Shown: positions 11,350 to 25,700 of the stretch, piece after piece
Layout: every line of letters starts with the position of its first letter
Position numbering within the stretch: position 1 is the first letter of the stretch
Source of the DNA: Ignelater luminosus
Taxonomy: Eukaryota; Arthropoda; Insecta; Coleoptera; Elateridae
Assembly: GCA_011009095.1 (NCBI GenBank)
Contig: VTPC01090675.1
Location: forward strand, 124,001 to 188,000
Length of the DNA: 64,000 nucleotides
Reading direction: 5' to 3'
Program-made: the position numbers and the translations under genes
The notes under the pieces: generated by a model
Told to the model about the DNA's origin: nothing
What the model saw: only the letters and a program-made list of their open reading frames with translations
The model's database searches: none

Positions 11350-14300
11350 CAAAGTCTACATTTAGATTCTATACCTAACCTTGATTTGCATTTAATTACT
11401 TCATACGTACTGTATATTGCATTGAAAACGAACACAGAAAACTCATCTGAAAACATTCTGAGCAGTTTTTTGTGAATTTGATTTTTAAAGGAACAAACCG
11501 TCTTGGCTTTTTCTTCAAAACTCACAAAGTATTGAAAACCATCCAGCAAGCAAAATGACGTGATGTGTTAAACATAAGTTGTGTCACAACCAAATTTGAA
11601 ACGAAGTTAAAATGTCACAGGTCAAAAACATCGTATCAGAATGTGAAAAGACGTTAGGTAATGGCAAAGTAGATGTCTTTTGATGTCGTACGAAAAAAAT
11701 AGGGTTTCTAATAATACATGCAAATCAAAGAAGAAGTCAGTTATTCAGATTCGTTATGGGCGACGAAACATGTCCAATTAACTAAATGAATTCGACATAC
11801 TGCTGGGTACTGCTCTAGACGAAAGAAATTTAATTTTGTCTTTTAAAATGAAGTGAGAAAAAAATTTTAGTTTTCGAAATTTCCAACTACATACTTGCAG
11901 TGTAGTCGGTATTTACTTTTTTTTTTCAAATTTAGATGGTCTTTTGAAAATTCGAACACAAGTGTCGAGGCGCAATTAACCAACCGATTCACTGCCCAGC
12001 ACAGTCATGTGACAGTAGATAAGTGAATCATAAAAATATGGCAGTGCGAAATGTAGAATTGGATGCAGTTATTATATTTGTCCTTGGAATATGCAGTTTA
12101 CATCTCTCTTTACCGATCTTAGCTCCCTCATATCTATGCACTCCCAATCTCTGCGCAAGTGTTTCCCAAACTCCGCTGACAATGGTGTATTTATACTCTT
12201 TACTAACTATTTGTGGAAGGTGGGCATTTAGATTTTTGCATTGTAATGTGGCTAAAACTTTCAGTTGCTAAAAGAAGATTTAGAAACGCTCCACTGAAAA
12301 AGCACAAAAACTAATTTCTGCACTACATAGATATCAAAATAACTATTGGCGTCCCAAGGTAGTACTACAGATACAATAAAACTTAACCAAGTCTACGATG
12401 AGCATCCGTGAGAAGTCTAAGAAGTTCCTTTTTTTGTTTGGGCCATCAATCAACTTTCTAGCAGGTACCAATTTGTTGTATGTGAATATTGCCTTACTAA
12501 AAAACATACGTTCCATCTGAAATTATTTTTAAAGCGAACTCAAATGTATTCCGTATTAGGATCTACTCCAGATAGTTCTCCAAGGCCATGTAGTCACAGC
12601 TTATCGAAGTCATAAAGGTAACGCTCATTTCAAACTCTTAAGAAGAATTTGGTTGTGTTTCACGGATCGTGACAACGCAACGATGGGTAATGGTTATATC
12701 ATCATCAAGGACAGAAAGATTCTTTTATTGTTTAGTAAAGTTAGGGTCTTTGTTCCAAAAGCTAGTAGAGGTCGATGAATATTCTACTCTATTTTTCTTT
12801 TAGATTTTAGAACTTTCTCTTTTGAATTAACCAGTTTAATTGATTTTAGTTTTTCTTTTTTATAATCCCAATCAAGTTAATGTCTTAGCGTTTCCATTAT
12901 TGCCACTGCTAAAATCTTATTATGTATAAAGTCAAACAAGCATCAAAATCGACGCGACGTTTTAGTAATACTGTATGATAAAACCAAGTAGAAAGAAACC
13001 CAAACAAATTACTCTCTCTTTTTGCAATTATTTTTTTCGATTCTTGAACATTTAATCAAACAGCAGTTTTCAAAATAAAATACAGTAAGTGTGGAAACTT
13101 CTGAGCTACCCAGAACGATGCATTGCTAATTTTATGATTTATAAAGCAATGTTGTATAGTTACAGAAGTTAAAATCAGCAAAAGCGACTTTATCGAGACT
13201 TGTGTATAAGTAGTAGATGATATTACAGTTACTACGATATCTTTAATTTATTTAGAATCGCTGAGCAAATAAGTATCATTTGCATATACAACGTTAGATT
13301 GCTACTGTTATCATCTCCGGCTTTAAAGAGACTCCTGATGATTCTATGTAGGGAGCACAATATAAAAGATTCTTAAATTAAAGGTCAAGAAACTATGTAT
13401 CACGTTTCTAACATAACAAGTGGTTTTGATATGCACTGATATAAGAAAAACGATTCACAAAAGAAAGATGGGATTTAAAAAATTTAGATTAATTTCGGTG
13501 CAAGAATAAAGCTCAATGAAACTCTAAATTAAAAAAATAAACAAAAGCAAAACATTGTTTATAGCTCATAAACGTCATTTTTCTCGTAATGGAAACATAT
13601 TTCTATATAAAGTTAATTAACCCTAACAGACATTTCCTTTAAAAAAGCTGCAGGTATAATGAAGATTCTCCTAGAATACAACGGCTGAAATTAAATTCAC
13701 CAAGAATTTTAAGTTTTCCTGCATTTCCAGGTTGTTAGACACCCCTTCTGTTCAATTAACTCTGCGGTGTCTTAGAAAAGTATCTTTTCACTTGCAGCAA
13801 CTTTAAATAGAAATAAGTTTTAAATTGCAAAGTATTATACTATTAAATGTCTAGTAATATTTGTTTATGCAAAATAAATAAGGATTGAAATTTGAAAGGA
13901 TTGTTATTAAACAAGGGAGAAACACTAACTATGCGTCTTTGTGAGAAAACGCATAAACGCTGTTAATTGGGTAAACGTAATACAGAATAATATATTTAGG
14001 TTGACCCTCATAATACATGATAAATGCGTCGTTGTCATCTAGTGACTGTAATAGACTTTAGATAGAGTGTCCTATGGGTGGAATTTATATTGATCGGTGC
14101 AGAGGTTACCAGGCCAAATTTCATATATACTTCAATCTTGATATCACCATTTCATGTATGTACACAGCACTTCTGTGTATTATAAAAAAAATAAGTTATT
14201 CGGCTTCCAGATTATTAAAGGTATTTTAATATTAATTTACCGCCAGGATTTTATCGCGGTCTCATTAAATTTTAAAGTATGACCCTTTAGCAATTTATAA

Positions 14301-16250
14301 ACAAGTTGCAGACAACTGCTACTGGAAATAACACCCTACTAAGGAAAGCATTTAGATAGATACCGAGGTTATTGCTCATGAAATGCCTGTGAGCACCTCT
14401 ATATAGATGAATCAGTTAACTTCGTGAAGTTTTTTGGTTTTATTTTTTATAGTTGGTGGGTTTTTTGTGAAGAAATATATTACTCTGTCCCAGGTAAATT
14501 ATTTTTAAAACGTTTTTTAGCACCTGAAAAAATTGAAGGTCTATATCCAAGGCTGTAAAGATGTTATAAATCTTAAAGGGTGGCTTTTTACTGTTTTATT
14601 GTCCTAGTAGTACTAAAAAAGTTGATGTACCGGATTATCCTCACTAACAAATGTAACCCTCTCAGCGGGGTTTTTATTTCCTACATAAACATTATGAAAA
14701 GAAGTGCCTAACTTAAAATTGCATCTTGTAAATTAAGAAAAGGATACGAAGATGAGTTTATTTCTTAATAATTTTGAGAACGAGGCTTAATGAGAAAGAA
14801 CTTTTAGCTTCTATCAGAATATTTTTTATTGATTGCCATTCTGTTTGAAACGTAACAAAAAGAATCTTCTAGGAATCAATTGGCCTTCTGTCGTTCCAAA
14901 CTCAACCCGAATCCCTTTCGGTCCTTTTATCCGTTTTTTACTAAAATGACCGGGGCTAAAAAGCGTTTTGACCTTGTCCTATTCCATGGTTCTTTTAGAA
15001 TGGTTTAACTATCGACATGCGGTCGCCGTTTCGACCTCGAACTGCTATTATAGATGCTGTAAACCTGATATTAGGGTTGTGTGCGTAATGTTTTGACAAT
15101 TTTAGAGGGTGGGGAAGTACCGGACAAAACATAACTTTATGATATCTTCAGTTTTGAACCTTTCCTCTCAAGAGTAGAAATGCGTTTGGCTTAAAAGAGA
15201 TTTAAAAAAAATATAAAATTAAGCGTGTGTTAATGTGCCGGTTTTGTCTTAGTTAATTGAGATGATTGTGATGAACTTGATGTTGTCAGTTACATAATTT
15301 ATAGGGCTACACAAAAGAGATGGAGATTATTATTATAATTTGAAACGCTCTTGCTTCTATATAAAACGCAGTTAATTTATTTGTAGCGCAGTGTAAAAGT
15401 CAGTAATTTTGCATTTTTGTCTGCACGCAAACTAATAATTTATATAAAAGCTAATTGGACCTGAATTTATATACAAGTTTTCGCCGAGTACTTATTTATG
15501 TTGGATATAATAAATCTTGTCATACAGGGTTTTGCAATTAAAAAATGTAAGAGAATTTTACATGCAGGTATGTGATGAATATTTTTATTCTAAAGCAAGA
15601 TTCTAGATGTTAATTTACAATTTTAATTAGTCAATAAGTAAGTTGGTATTTCAATTTCGCGTTGAATTAATACATCCCGATTCTAATCTCAAATATCATA
15701 AGAACAGAAATAAATTTGACTTAAGAAATTAATAATTAACAGAATTACATATGAGTGATACAAAAATTAATGCCACTTGTTATCGATAAAGTATGAAACA
15801 CGACTAATTTTGAACCCACGACTTAACGAAAATGGTTTAATTAAATATCCTGACGTTAATTAGTTTCTACAAATAATTAATGATGATGGATAAAAACTAT
15901 TAAAAGTCAGACCATTATGAATTTAAGAAAGACATCATTGTTTCTCTTTTTTTGAGACATGAAATGTGTTTATTATTTACTTAATTAGATGTATCTATTG
16001 GTAGGTCACTAAATTTCCTGATAAAAAAGTCAAAATCTTTATTGTTGATTATTTACTTAGGTACAGATTTGAATTGAGGATTAAATCTTCTAATTTTTTC
16101 CACTTGGCTGACCTAGCCCAACATAAAATATGTTAAATATGCAACAAAATCTATAACTGTTTTGTGTAAATAAATAAAGCGAGTTTATTTAAAGATTAAA
16201 ACACCTATTAAATTAAAAGAGACATATATAATACAATAAAATAACTATAA
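11350..16250. other. Intergenic, AT-rich, no gene recognised
   Basis: No supported gene. Slightly G+C-richer DNA at about 12360-12760 and 14870-15130 has no recognised protein or repeat. The 82-codon frame at 12023-12271 (+) has no recognisable domain. The second patch is a possible conserved regulatory element on composition only. Confidence 0.45.
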
Positions 16251-16259
16251 AGTAATAAT

Positions 16260-16530
16260 CCCATCCACTTTACAAGGTGGAATAATAAACAGGCCATCAA
16301 ACGCGTCAATAAAACTGACATTGATGCCGCATGAAACTCGCGAGTAACTCGCCTCAAGTTGGCATAGGTCTGGGCGCATTGTAACTAAATCCTACGTTTA
16401 TTACCACTAAACAGTAGTAAACATAAACAAGCCATAACTTAGATTTTTACGGCCAGTAAAATGATCGTAAAATCAATGGGAACTGTCTCGATATTTGCTC
16501 TCTTGAATCGTATTTACGGGGTCTGTAAGG
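16260..16530. promoter_or_regulatory. Candidate enhancer: TTTACG motifs plus a PHO-type core
   Basis: A G+C-richer island with TTTACG at 16446-16451 and 16513-16518, its reverse complement CGTAAA at 16466-16471, TTTATTAC near 16397, and GGCCATCA at 16293-16300. TTTAC/TTTAT-type sites are preferred by posterior Hox proteins such as Abd-B, and GCCAT is the PHO/YY1 core. Abd-B-type repression sites are expected in an interval next to abd-A and Ubx. Motifs are visible; function is inferred. Confidence 0.3.
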
Positions 16531-17084
16531 ACTGTTTTATATAAGCTTATATACAGTTTTAACACAGTTCCGCATTATTTCGTGACTTGATTTTGATCTG
16601 ATTCAATTATCACGACTTACTCTCTTCAATAAATTATCTAATAATCGTAACCTCTGTGACTCATGATGCAACTTGATTTAGACACGGTTTAAAATATAGT
16701 ACTCAACTTGTAAATTTAAATGTGTGGGCATTTTATTACCCTATCCGGCAATTAATAAATTTTACACCATTCCTGTTCAAGAGTTATTTTATTGTTCCTT
16801 TCCCCTTTTAGGACTCTACTAGAAAACGTTTTTTCAAGACATAAACCCTTTTTTTCTGATAATATTACAATATTGAGAAATGTGAATACCTTTCTAGCGA
16901 TATCAATAAAAGTTACTTGAAAACAATTTTCTTCAGTGAAGAGGCACTATTATCATTAATTATTTGAAGTCATAAACTCTCGTCTTGATAATTTAATATT
17001 TTCCACATAAACTAAAAAAGAAAACTTTAAAAAAATCTTTTGAAATGTGTGTTGAATGTAGTCAAGTAGATTGTAGTCGAAAGG

Positions 17085-17220
17085 GTGCTGAACCACAAGG
17101 GACCGGTTGGGCGCCATTTTAGCGCGCGCCACTCCATGTTATGTTCCGTTTATAGACCCGAATAGCGCTTTACACGGCCGTGCCGAGACGCAAAGGGCGC
17201 CGTTTTCATTCCGTGTATTA
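17085..17220. promoter_or_regulatory. Compact CpG-rich island with a PHO-type site
   Basis: A 135-bp island rich in CpG, flanked on both sides by DNA of very low G+C. It includes GGGCGCCATTTTAGCGCGCG at 17109-17128, with a GCCATTTT PHO/YY1 core between GCGC elements, and CGGCCGTGCCGAGACGC near 17176. A 63-codon open frame crosses it but has no recognisable domain. It looks like a regulatory element or a small promoter. Function is inferred. Confidence 0.35.
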
Positions 17221-17299
17221 TTATTACTCCATTTCTTAAAGACTGAACTGCTAAAGGTGTATCAAGTATTTGTACACACAGTTTACTTTGCGGTTTGAA

Positions 17300-20200
17300 T
17301 GCTTTATGTTATCTTTCCTCTCGGTGTTTATTATGCTCAAGGTATTTTTTAGAATATCTCTCTACACTATATTATTAGGTCACTAGATACCTATAGTATT
17401 TTGATTTAATGCACAGTTGCTAATTTCATAGTAAAATACGTATGCTGCTTATGAATATGTAATAGAGCGATTCCATCAAGCACATGTGACCTTTTCGCTA
17501 CAATCTTGGTTAATTATTTCAACATAGTGTTGCACAGCCTTTGTGAATATTTATTACAAGTTTATTTTGAATGAAACAAATAAAAGTTGTTAGAGAACTT
17601 GACAAAAATATAAACAAATAATAAAATGTAGCTGTAGTTGTCAGATAAAAATTCTTTCTCCTTTCGATCGATGGCCTAAAATTTACTTTTCATATAGTAG
17701 ACCAAACAAGCTTGCAGAATGTTTATGATGATTTCTGTTTGAGATTCTCAATAATACAAAATGTGAATCTCCTTAAATATTAGTGGAAAATTAATGTTAT
17801 AGCATTTACAGATAATACGAATATACAAAATATCAACTCATTGCAAGTTACACAAGCACAAACTAAATCAAAACCTTGAACTAGATATAATATTTCAAGC
17901 AATAATGGTCATACTTGTTGCCCACTTTAAACATTTAAATGATAAATTTGTAATAAATGTAATTGTTCATGTAGTATGTAATTACTACAATTAACTAAGA
18001 TGGCATTTTTATAACCAACTGTTGCAAGCTTCTGCTCATTCATATTCTGAAAGTTTTCATTCATTAAATTATGTTAGTTTGAACCTGAAAAACATTCTCT
18101 GGTATGACTTTTACAATTGACTGCTGTATGTGTAAATTTGCTCAATGGAAAGAAAGCAAGGACAAATACATTAAAGTGAATAATTTAGTCTGTCTGAGAT
18201 TCGTATAATGTTTGTTCTTTTAATACTTTTTTTTTGATAATTAAAGTTAAAGTAGCTAATGTTTTCTGTTTTACAGTCCTTATTAAGTAAATTGATGGTA
18301 GACAAGACGTAGGATATTATTATTATGAATATTGCGTTTCTAAATTATATATTGTCACATTTCTTCATTCTTTAGGTTGTAACACTATCCCTTCTACATT
18401 GCTGTGATTTACTTACAATAGGAAAATTCAGGATATATTTAAATTAATTTAGCTTGTAAAAATGTACCAAGACCGTCTGCCGGCGGGATACTAACTCTTG
18501 CTCCATCACCCGTATAAAAGAGAATGGGACAACATTATTTTGATATTAAGTAGAAAACGTATCCTTTACCTATCTCGGTATGCAGTTGAGATAAGATATT
18601 CTTGCAGAAGACAGAAACAAGTAGCACAGGGCATAGTTTAGGGACCATTTGTATTTTGGCCTAATACAATAATTCAAATAAGTTGTTAAATTGCAAGCTA
18701 TTTTCTCGGAATTCACATCCGCAGATAAATGCCTAAATGAATTACCCATTCGTTTGTGTTTGTATTATTTTAAGTCACCTTGGCGCTTCCTATTGTTTTT
18801 AGATTTAGGTTAGAACGGTTGATAAAACGACAAATTTTTAATACGCGCGCAAAGCTTGATTTATAAGCTTGGTTTTGGTAATTTTTATCATTTGTCGACT
18901 TTGTTTCTTGAGATAAATTTGTCACTACAATCGCCTACCAATAAATAGTACACATCTTGTCGCTAATACTTACTGCTACTACGAAATCTATTATGTGTTC
19001 AAGATTTATTTGGATATCAGCCAACTATAGAAGTTACGAAAATTTGGCAAGAAGGAAGAAGGAAAAATTAGAGGTGAACGGGATCTTCAATGCAAAGTAA
19101 CACATAGATTTAGTGTTTATACAGACGTCTTCATGTTTATCACACCTGTTGGTTGTTTTGTTTCATTTTATTCCTCCTTAGGAGAAAAAAAAAATCATTT
19201 TTAGGATTCAGATTTTTTGCATGGCAGTATTATAGTAGGTATCTGTAGCAAAAACGGAGATTGTAATGGGATATGTTAAAAGACTAACGAATTTGTTAGC
19301 AATGGCCAAAATGGTAATTTTCTTGGAACACATATCCGACAATCTTAATCTGGAACTTGTAGGGAGGAACTTATCTAAGTTATAGAAACTATGGATGACT
19401 TTCTCTTCGGTTCAATCTTCAATCTAAGAATTTTATTATCTTCTTCAATCTTCATTTTTCAAAATATTTCAAACTGATTTCTTTCTTACAAGGAAAAATG
19501 ATGCAAACTAATGGAAGGTATTCATGCAAAAGCGCTTTATATCAAAAATTTAGAAAGTTATACTAAAGCAAAATTTTGATTTTGGCAACTTAAAATTCTG
19601 TATTTAAAATTGAATCTATATTTATGCCTTTTGACGAGAAAACTTGTTGTATCATTATTGGTAACATTTCTGAATAATTTCCCATGCAATGATTTAATTT
19701 TATTTATTTTCGCGTTATATGCAATCAAAATTAACAAGCACTGGAATTATCTTTTCCTAATATGAAACGGAGGTGGTCGAGAAAACTTTTGAGCCATTCC
19801 TGCCTCAGAGTTCCATTAATCAAATTTCTTTATATGGTGAATAACAGAATTTCTTAAACAGTTAGATTTCACATTTTTACCATTATTTTGTAAATACAAG
19901 CTGTCTTGGTCTGACTTAACTGAAATAAACTCAATATAGTTATAGTACTGTAAATATTTCTGACAGAACCCAAAAACTGTTCCAATTGACTCGATAAATT
20001 TGATTTGTTTCAAAGTTTATATTTAAAAGTCTAATCAGCTTTTTATTCGTTGCATTTGTTTGTCAGTTAACTTTTAGCAGTCTGGTACTAGTGAAACAAC
20101 CTCCAGTGACAAAACATTCCATATCGCGCTGCGTTCTTGGCTTCTTTGAACTTTGTTGAAGAACACAATGAGGTACAAAATTGAGTTTTATGTTCCGCTA

Positions 20201-21900
20201 TGAAATCTGTAATGGCCGGGCTTTGTCTTTTCTTAGATTGTCACAACGTGGTTCTTATTACACCTTAACATAGCATTTAATAATTAATTAATAATAATTT
20301 GGCTAAATTCTAGTTGAAGGCAAAACAACCGTAAAAGTTAAAGTCATGAAGTCTAAAAAACGGTAATCGGTAGCCTCAGTCACAAAATAACAATAACGTT
20401 ACTACGAACTTGCACCGCTGCATATCTTGTTTTCAGATTCAGGAAATGAGTAGAATTGGTCTCTACTTCAACATTCCTTCGGTGTTTTCTGTCCATGATT
20501 GTAAAATTTCAACAAGTTTGCAGTAGATCGCAAATTTGCTTTCACAAACTACACTACTGCACGTATGGTCAACCTTGTAAGAACCAGTAGTTTTCATTCT
20601 GTCGCTGGCGAGTCGTCGCACTTGCAGATCTTGCTTGCTATTAGATTATTTTGAAAATTATGATAGAATCTGCTATTCGCTGTACACAAATTACTTTAGA
20701 TGGAAATTAGTGATTTACTTTGCAAGTCACTCAAACAATCAGTGCATCCGAGATACAACTATGAGATTGTTTATTGTCCAGATAAGATTGAAACATTGAC
20801 AGCGTACCTTGGGCAAGCTTGGAAATGTAATCTGAAATAGTATCAGCAATTTGGTAGAAATCAAGAAATAGTGTTTCCGATATAGTGATTTCAAGGTATT
20901 TTGCTATCCTGCAGAACTATCAAAATGCATTGGGATGGGTCTAAAAGCCAATATGTTAGGCAGATACAGTAGAGGATGTATGGGGCATTTAAACTCAGAG
21001 GCGTAGAAACGCCGTCACGGGCGCATAAGGAATGTCCCCTCGGACATGTGATAATTTATCTCTTGGCTAAGTTTTTGAAGTGAAATTAGGAAGTTACCTT
21101 TTTAAAGAAATTTGCTTTTGCTTACCAAAACAATATTTCTAACAAGTAAACAAAAACATCTTATTTGTACGCTGTTACCAGAGAACCACGAGAATGATAT
21201 TTCCAGTTCAGTATAGATGAACTTTTTTCTTTTGATTTCATATTCAATAAAGTCAAATGACAATTGCAGTAGAAGTTGTTAGAATTCTTGGACAATAATG
21301 TTTCTCTAATAATATTATTTTCTGTGGGTTCACCTTTCGAAAGTCTTAAATGTATATTATGAGAGAAAGAGAGCAAAACGCCGAATTTCCTTTTTCTCTC
21401 ATGTTTAAAAATTGTTTTCATTTTTGATTGACCTGAATTAAGTTAATTCAGTATCAGTAGGTTTTCTTACATTTGTTAAAACTACTGCAGTTTGATCAGT
21501 ATTGAATGATCAAAGTTCAGACTAAGCATTCAGTTCAACGATCTAAAATCAATATTTTTATTATACAAATTATTTTATCTGATCTGAAATTTCCCAAAGC
21601 AGTTCATTTGATCTTGATTAGGTTACTTATCTGATTTTTCTGGATCTACGATCTTCTTAAATAGTCTTACCTTTTTCTGGAATCTCAGAACATTTCGATA
21701 ATAGTTGTATTATCAAAACTGAATTATACATACACAATTAATATCGATAACGCTGAACAATATTAGCTTACAAAGGAAAGAAACTACCTATAACTGCCCA
21801 GTTTCAAATAAGGTTTTTTTCAAGTGGTAATTTAATGTTTTCCTACTAACTAGTAACTAAGGATTTTTATACAAAATACACATTTTGCTAAAACTTCAAT
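17300..21900. other. Intergenic, AT-rich, no gene recognised
   Basis: No supported gene. Around 18478-18515 a short G+C-rich string (GCCGGCGGG, then CTTGCTCCATCACCC) recurs in similar form near 43650-43705. Around 20996-21030 the string CAGAGGCGTAGAAACGCC resembles a solitary hAT terminus and contains a small GCGT/ACGC hairpin; no partner end was found. The rest is AT-rich. Confidence 0.45.
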
Positions 21901-21919
21901 ATCAAAATACAATTGCAAG

Positions 21920-22060
21920 TTTTTAGCAACTCAAGTCAATGGTTGCAAGAGTCACTCCGACATGCTTATTGATACAGAAAATGACAAGTTCAAATCTTGC
22001 AGTGAGTTTATTCTTTTCTTATTTAAAATTTGCAAAAAAAGGTATTTTTAATTTTATGAA
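21920..22060 (+). repeat. tRNA-derived SINE-like copy (+ strand)
   Basis: The segment TAGCAACTCAAGTCAATGG followed by GAGTCACTCCGAC has the shape of a tRNA-derived A-box region, and GACAAGTTCAAATCTTGC at 21983-22000 contains a B box. Spacing of about 60 bp between them suits a tRNA-derived SINE head. A tail with AAATTTGCAAAAAAAGG follows and is shared with the inverted copy at 22590-22710. No precise ends or target duplication were found. Confidence 0.5.
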
Positions 22061-22589
22061 AATTTTGAAAATCTTAAAAATCTTAGAAATTAAATTTTAT
22101 TCAGTTTTAAACACATAAGAATGTAGAACAGAAACATTAGTGAAGAGCTAGTGATGCCAGCAAGAGTATTTCTTCAGTAAGAAAAATAGTAAAATGGTAT
22201 TTTACCGGTAATGTAAATCTTTATTTTATAGGTGAAATGATTTGTTGAAATTGTTGAAAAGAGAAGCGCATTGGACAATAACATAGAAAGCTAAATAGTT
22301 AATTTAGATATCCAAAAAAGCCTGTGTTTGATTGCATGTCTATGGTGTCGAATGATGTTTTTAAAACAAATCAAATCGCAGTATTTTTATGTCATTCTAG
22401 TCTTTTCGGGTATTTTACCCTCTTTTACCGTATAATCAAAATGCTTACTTGCCGCTTTTAATTTTATCGAAAAAATCAGGAAAATAGATATCCACCATAG
22501 TTGTGTCTAAAGTCGAAGTGGAAAAATATTATAGTCAAAATTCAAAGAAATTTTAGAACTTGAAACAAAATTTTGATAAGTGCATCTAT

Positions 22590-22715
22590 TTGCATTAAGG
22601 TTCTCAATTTTTTTTGCAAATTATACCTAAAGTAAAAAAATGTCATTGCCTGGATTTGAACTTGGCATTTTGCCTACCAAAAAACATGTTAAAGCAACTA
22701 TCGGTAAATACTGTC
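22590..22715 (-). repeat. tRNA-derived SINE-like copy (- strand)
   Basis: Read on the minus strand, GCAAAATGCCAAGTTCAAATCC carries a B box (22653-22661), followed by AGGCAATGAC and a tail with AATTTGCAAAAAAAATTG. The B-box region, the spacing and the tail match the + strand copy at 21920-22060. By eye about two thirds of positions agree over 90-100 bp. The two copies face each other about 0.6 kb apart, so they could instead be the terminal inverted repeats of one 0.8-kb element. Confidence 0.45.
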
Positions 22716-22719
22716 TTGA

Positions 22720-25700
22720 ATTTTTCTTAGCTCTTAAGGCAGTGAAAACTTGCAGGTGCACTTTGAAATTAAAGTTATAGCAAAATATACTACACTCTTA
22801 TTTATTCGTTAAAAAGTAAACATTCAATTATCACTTGAAATTAAAGTTATTTGAGACTGTCATTTATAAGTGATTCGTTTCCTTTGTTAGATTAAAGAAA
22901 GAGAATTAATTTGCACCCAATTTTGATGGCAAAATGACAAGAAAAATACTACATCTGGTATGATCTGATGCATAAAATTTACTGTTGTAGGGTTACTATT
23001 AGTAATTAATGTTTATAACAAATGTTGAGCTTCACAAAACATATCACAAACTGTTCTTGTACTAATATTTAAATTTATCAGTAAAACTCGTATATTTATT
23101 TCATTTTTAATTAAAATAGAGAGAAACCTTTTAATAAAAAATACTATTAATATTTTATTCTTAGTTAAATAATATAATCGATATACAATTCGATTAACTC
23201 TTTAGTATTTTTTGTTAAAAAATTATAATCACATAAAAATTTCCGTTTAATTATTTGTATAATTTAATTTCTATTCATTAGCTAATTAATATTCAAATTA
23301 AAATATGAATTTACAGATTTCTAGTATTTTTTTAATTTTTGTTTTGTTTATTTAGTAAACAACATAATTCTAAATTTTCATATTATGCAAAACCTTGCTT
23401 AACCTACAACGATAGAAATAACGACGGCACTTCAAATAAAAATAATAAGAAATGCTTACATTTTTGTCTTCCGATTGTTTAACCTTTATTAAAGGCGCTA
23501 ATATGGTAAAATATGTTTTATATGAAAAATTGTCTCCAAAAACCTCTATACTCCCAGTTTAATGTTGCAATCGATTTAATTAGAATGAAACCTGACTTAT
23601 GAAAACTTGTTCGAAAAAATTTAAAACTTGCTCGTGTACGTAATTTAAAATAAAAATTTATACATAATTTTACATTTTAAATAACACAGTGTATAAATGT
23701 TAAAACCTAAAGGAAAAAATGCCTTTTGCATGTACCCAAATAGTAACAATAGTAATAAAGCTGTATTAAATTTAACCGCTCTATTGAGTTTGGCAAAGCT
23801 TTAGGAAAGTAGGCCTTAACTTCGGTGGACTCTGTGTAACAGTCGATAAACTTCCCCAACCTGATCTTTCTAAAATGCCGAATGAAGCAATGACCTTTAT
23901 ATAAAGTGGCCCTTAAAACACACTCTCCGAACTAGTTGATTACAGTGTTTAACTCCAGTTCTCAAGAGGTTTTATTATTAAAGAAGAATATTCACGTATG
24001 CCTCGTGAGTATTAATACGTGTGCGGCATGTAGTAACCAAACTATAATTTTGATAAACTGTATTTTGTGAAATACCAACCGGAATACAACACGAAATTAT
24101 TAAACGCACGAAATAAAAAGAAGTTATTTATAATAAAACAATTTCTTAAGAAAGTACTCCCGGGAATTATAATTATTATTTTTAAATTTACTTGTTTATT
24201 TATATTAGAGTGTTTTTGGGCAAATCTATGGCTTTTTTATCTTAGCAAAGGAGTAGTAGCTCGGAAAAATTCTTCAGTTTTCTCTTAAAAGAACTTTCTA
24301 AAAAGTTCCGCATTTTGTAATGTAAAATCGCAAGGAACAATTTCCCTGTTCAATTACGGTAGATTTAAATGGAAAATAATTTTTTAAATGCATAACTATT
24401 TCAGAAATATTGTTTTATATATTTAGAAAACTCACAATATTGTTTGCTTATATTTTTAAATTTCTTGAATTTTAATTTCGTTATATCTTTAGTCAATGAA
24501 AATTCTGTTATAATCAGAATGAAGATAATGTTTATGTGAAAGATCTTTGCAAAAAATATACACCTGTAGTTTTACTTCTTGTCTAGTTCTCGTTTTGATT
24601 TGAAGATAAGGCCAAGAATTCGTGAAATACTATACACTTGGAACTGAAACTAGAACAAAGCTATAGTAACGTAAGAGAACGATATCCTGATCAAAATAGT
24701 TAATTGATTATGACATCTTCACTTTAGTGAAATTATCATGCAAGGGGGAAATTTTTGCAAAATTCAAACATTCTAAATAAGTAGCCATAGGCGTTCCTAA
24801 CTGAACAAAGATGAACCCATACACAGTCCGCTTCATGACTCATATTCCATTGGTGGAAAAACCAGTTTTGATCAACCATTTTGGATTCTTAAGGCAGTAT
24901 ACTGATTATGGTTGAAATTCTTTTCTTAGGAAAGGAAAAGCCGGCCATAACCAAGTAAGAGTAGATTTTATGATTTTCTTTCAAATTATTTTTTATTTCA
25001 TATGGCAATCGCTCAGGTTTCTTCACATGCATTGACGCAATTCCTTATATGTGAGACGCTTTCTGTTGGCTCTTACTCAAACCAGATTAAGTCACTGAGT
25101 TTGAAGAAAACTTGATACCCAGATCATTCTTACTATTCAATCGTGTCGCTTTAACTTTCTTACATTGTTTGTAACAATTTTCTAGATTTGATTGTCTTTC
25201 ATGGTGCCACTAACTGTTGGATTTTACAAATGAAGCTTACTGTAATCCTTATTGGCTTATTAATTCTCATCATTCTTGAAATTGGCGCCGAAGAAAACGT
25301 AAATTTAGGTATAAACTGCTTGAAAGGCTTGTTAATATAAGAAAAGAGTTTGTAACTATTTCTCCAAGTTAATCAGATTAATATTTATCAATTGTACTGA
25401 TTTGATTATTTGAGCATAAAACTCACATGCCATAGATGTTTTTGGGCATCTACCAAAGCTATGTATTTTGTGACAAGCAAATCTGCTATAATCCATTCTT
25501 TTGCATACAATAAACTGAATCTTGAAAAAGAATAAATTCGTAAACAGAAAGGTAGGAAAAGATCGTCAATTCCAAATTCCTAAATTTGGAAAGGAGGTTC
25601 TCAACTGAATATGAGGATCAATTTTTTATGATTTGATGTGATTGCATTAATGTTTTTATGAAGTCAAAGCTTCCATTAAAATAAAAAACAGGTCCTATAG

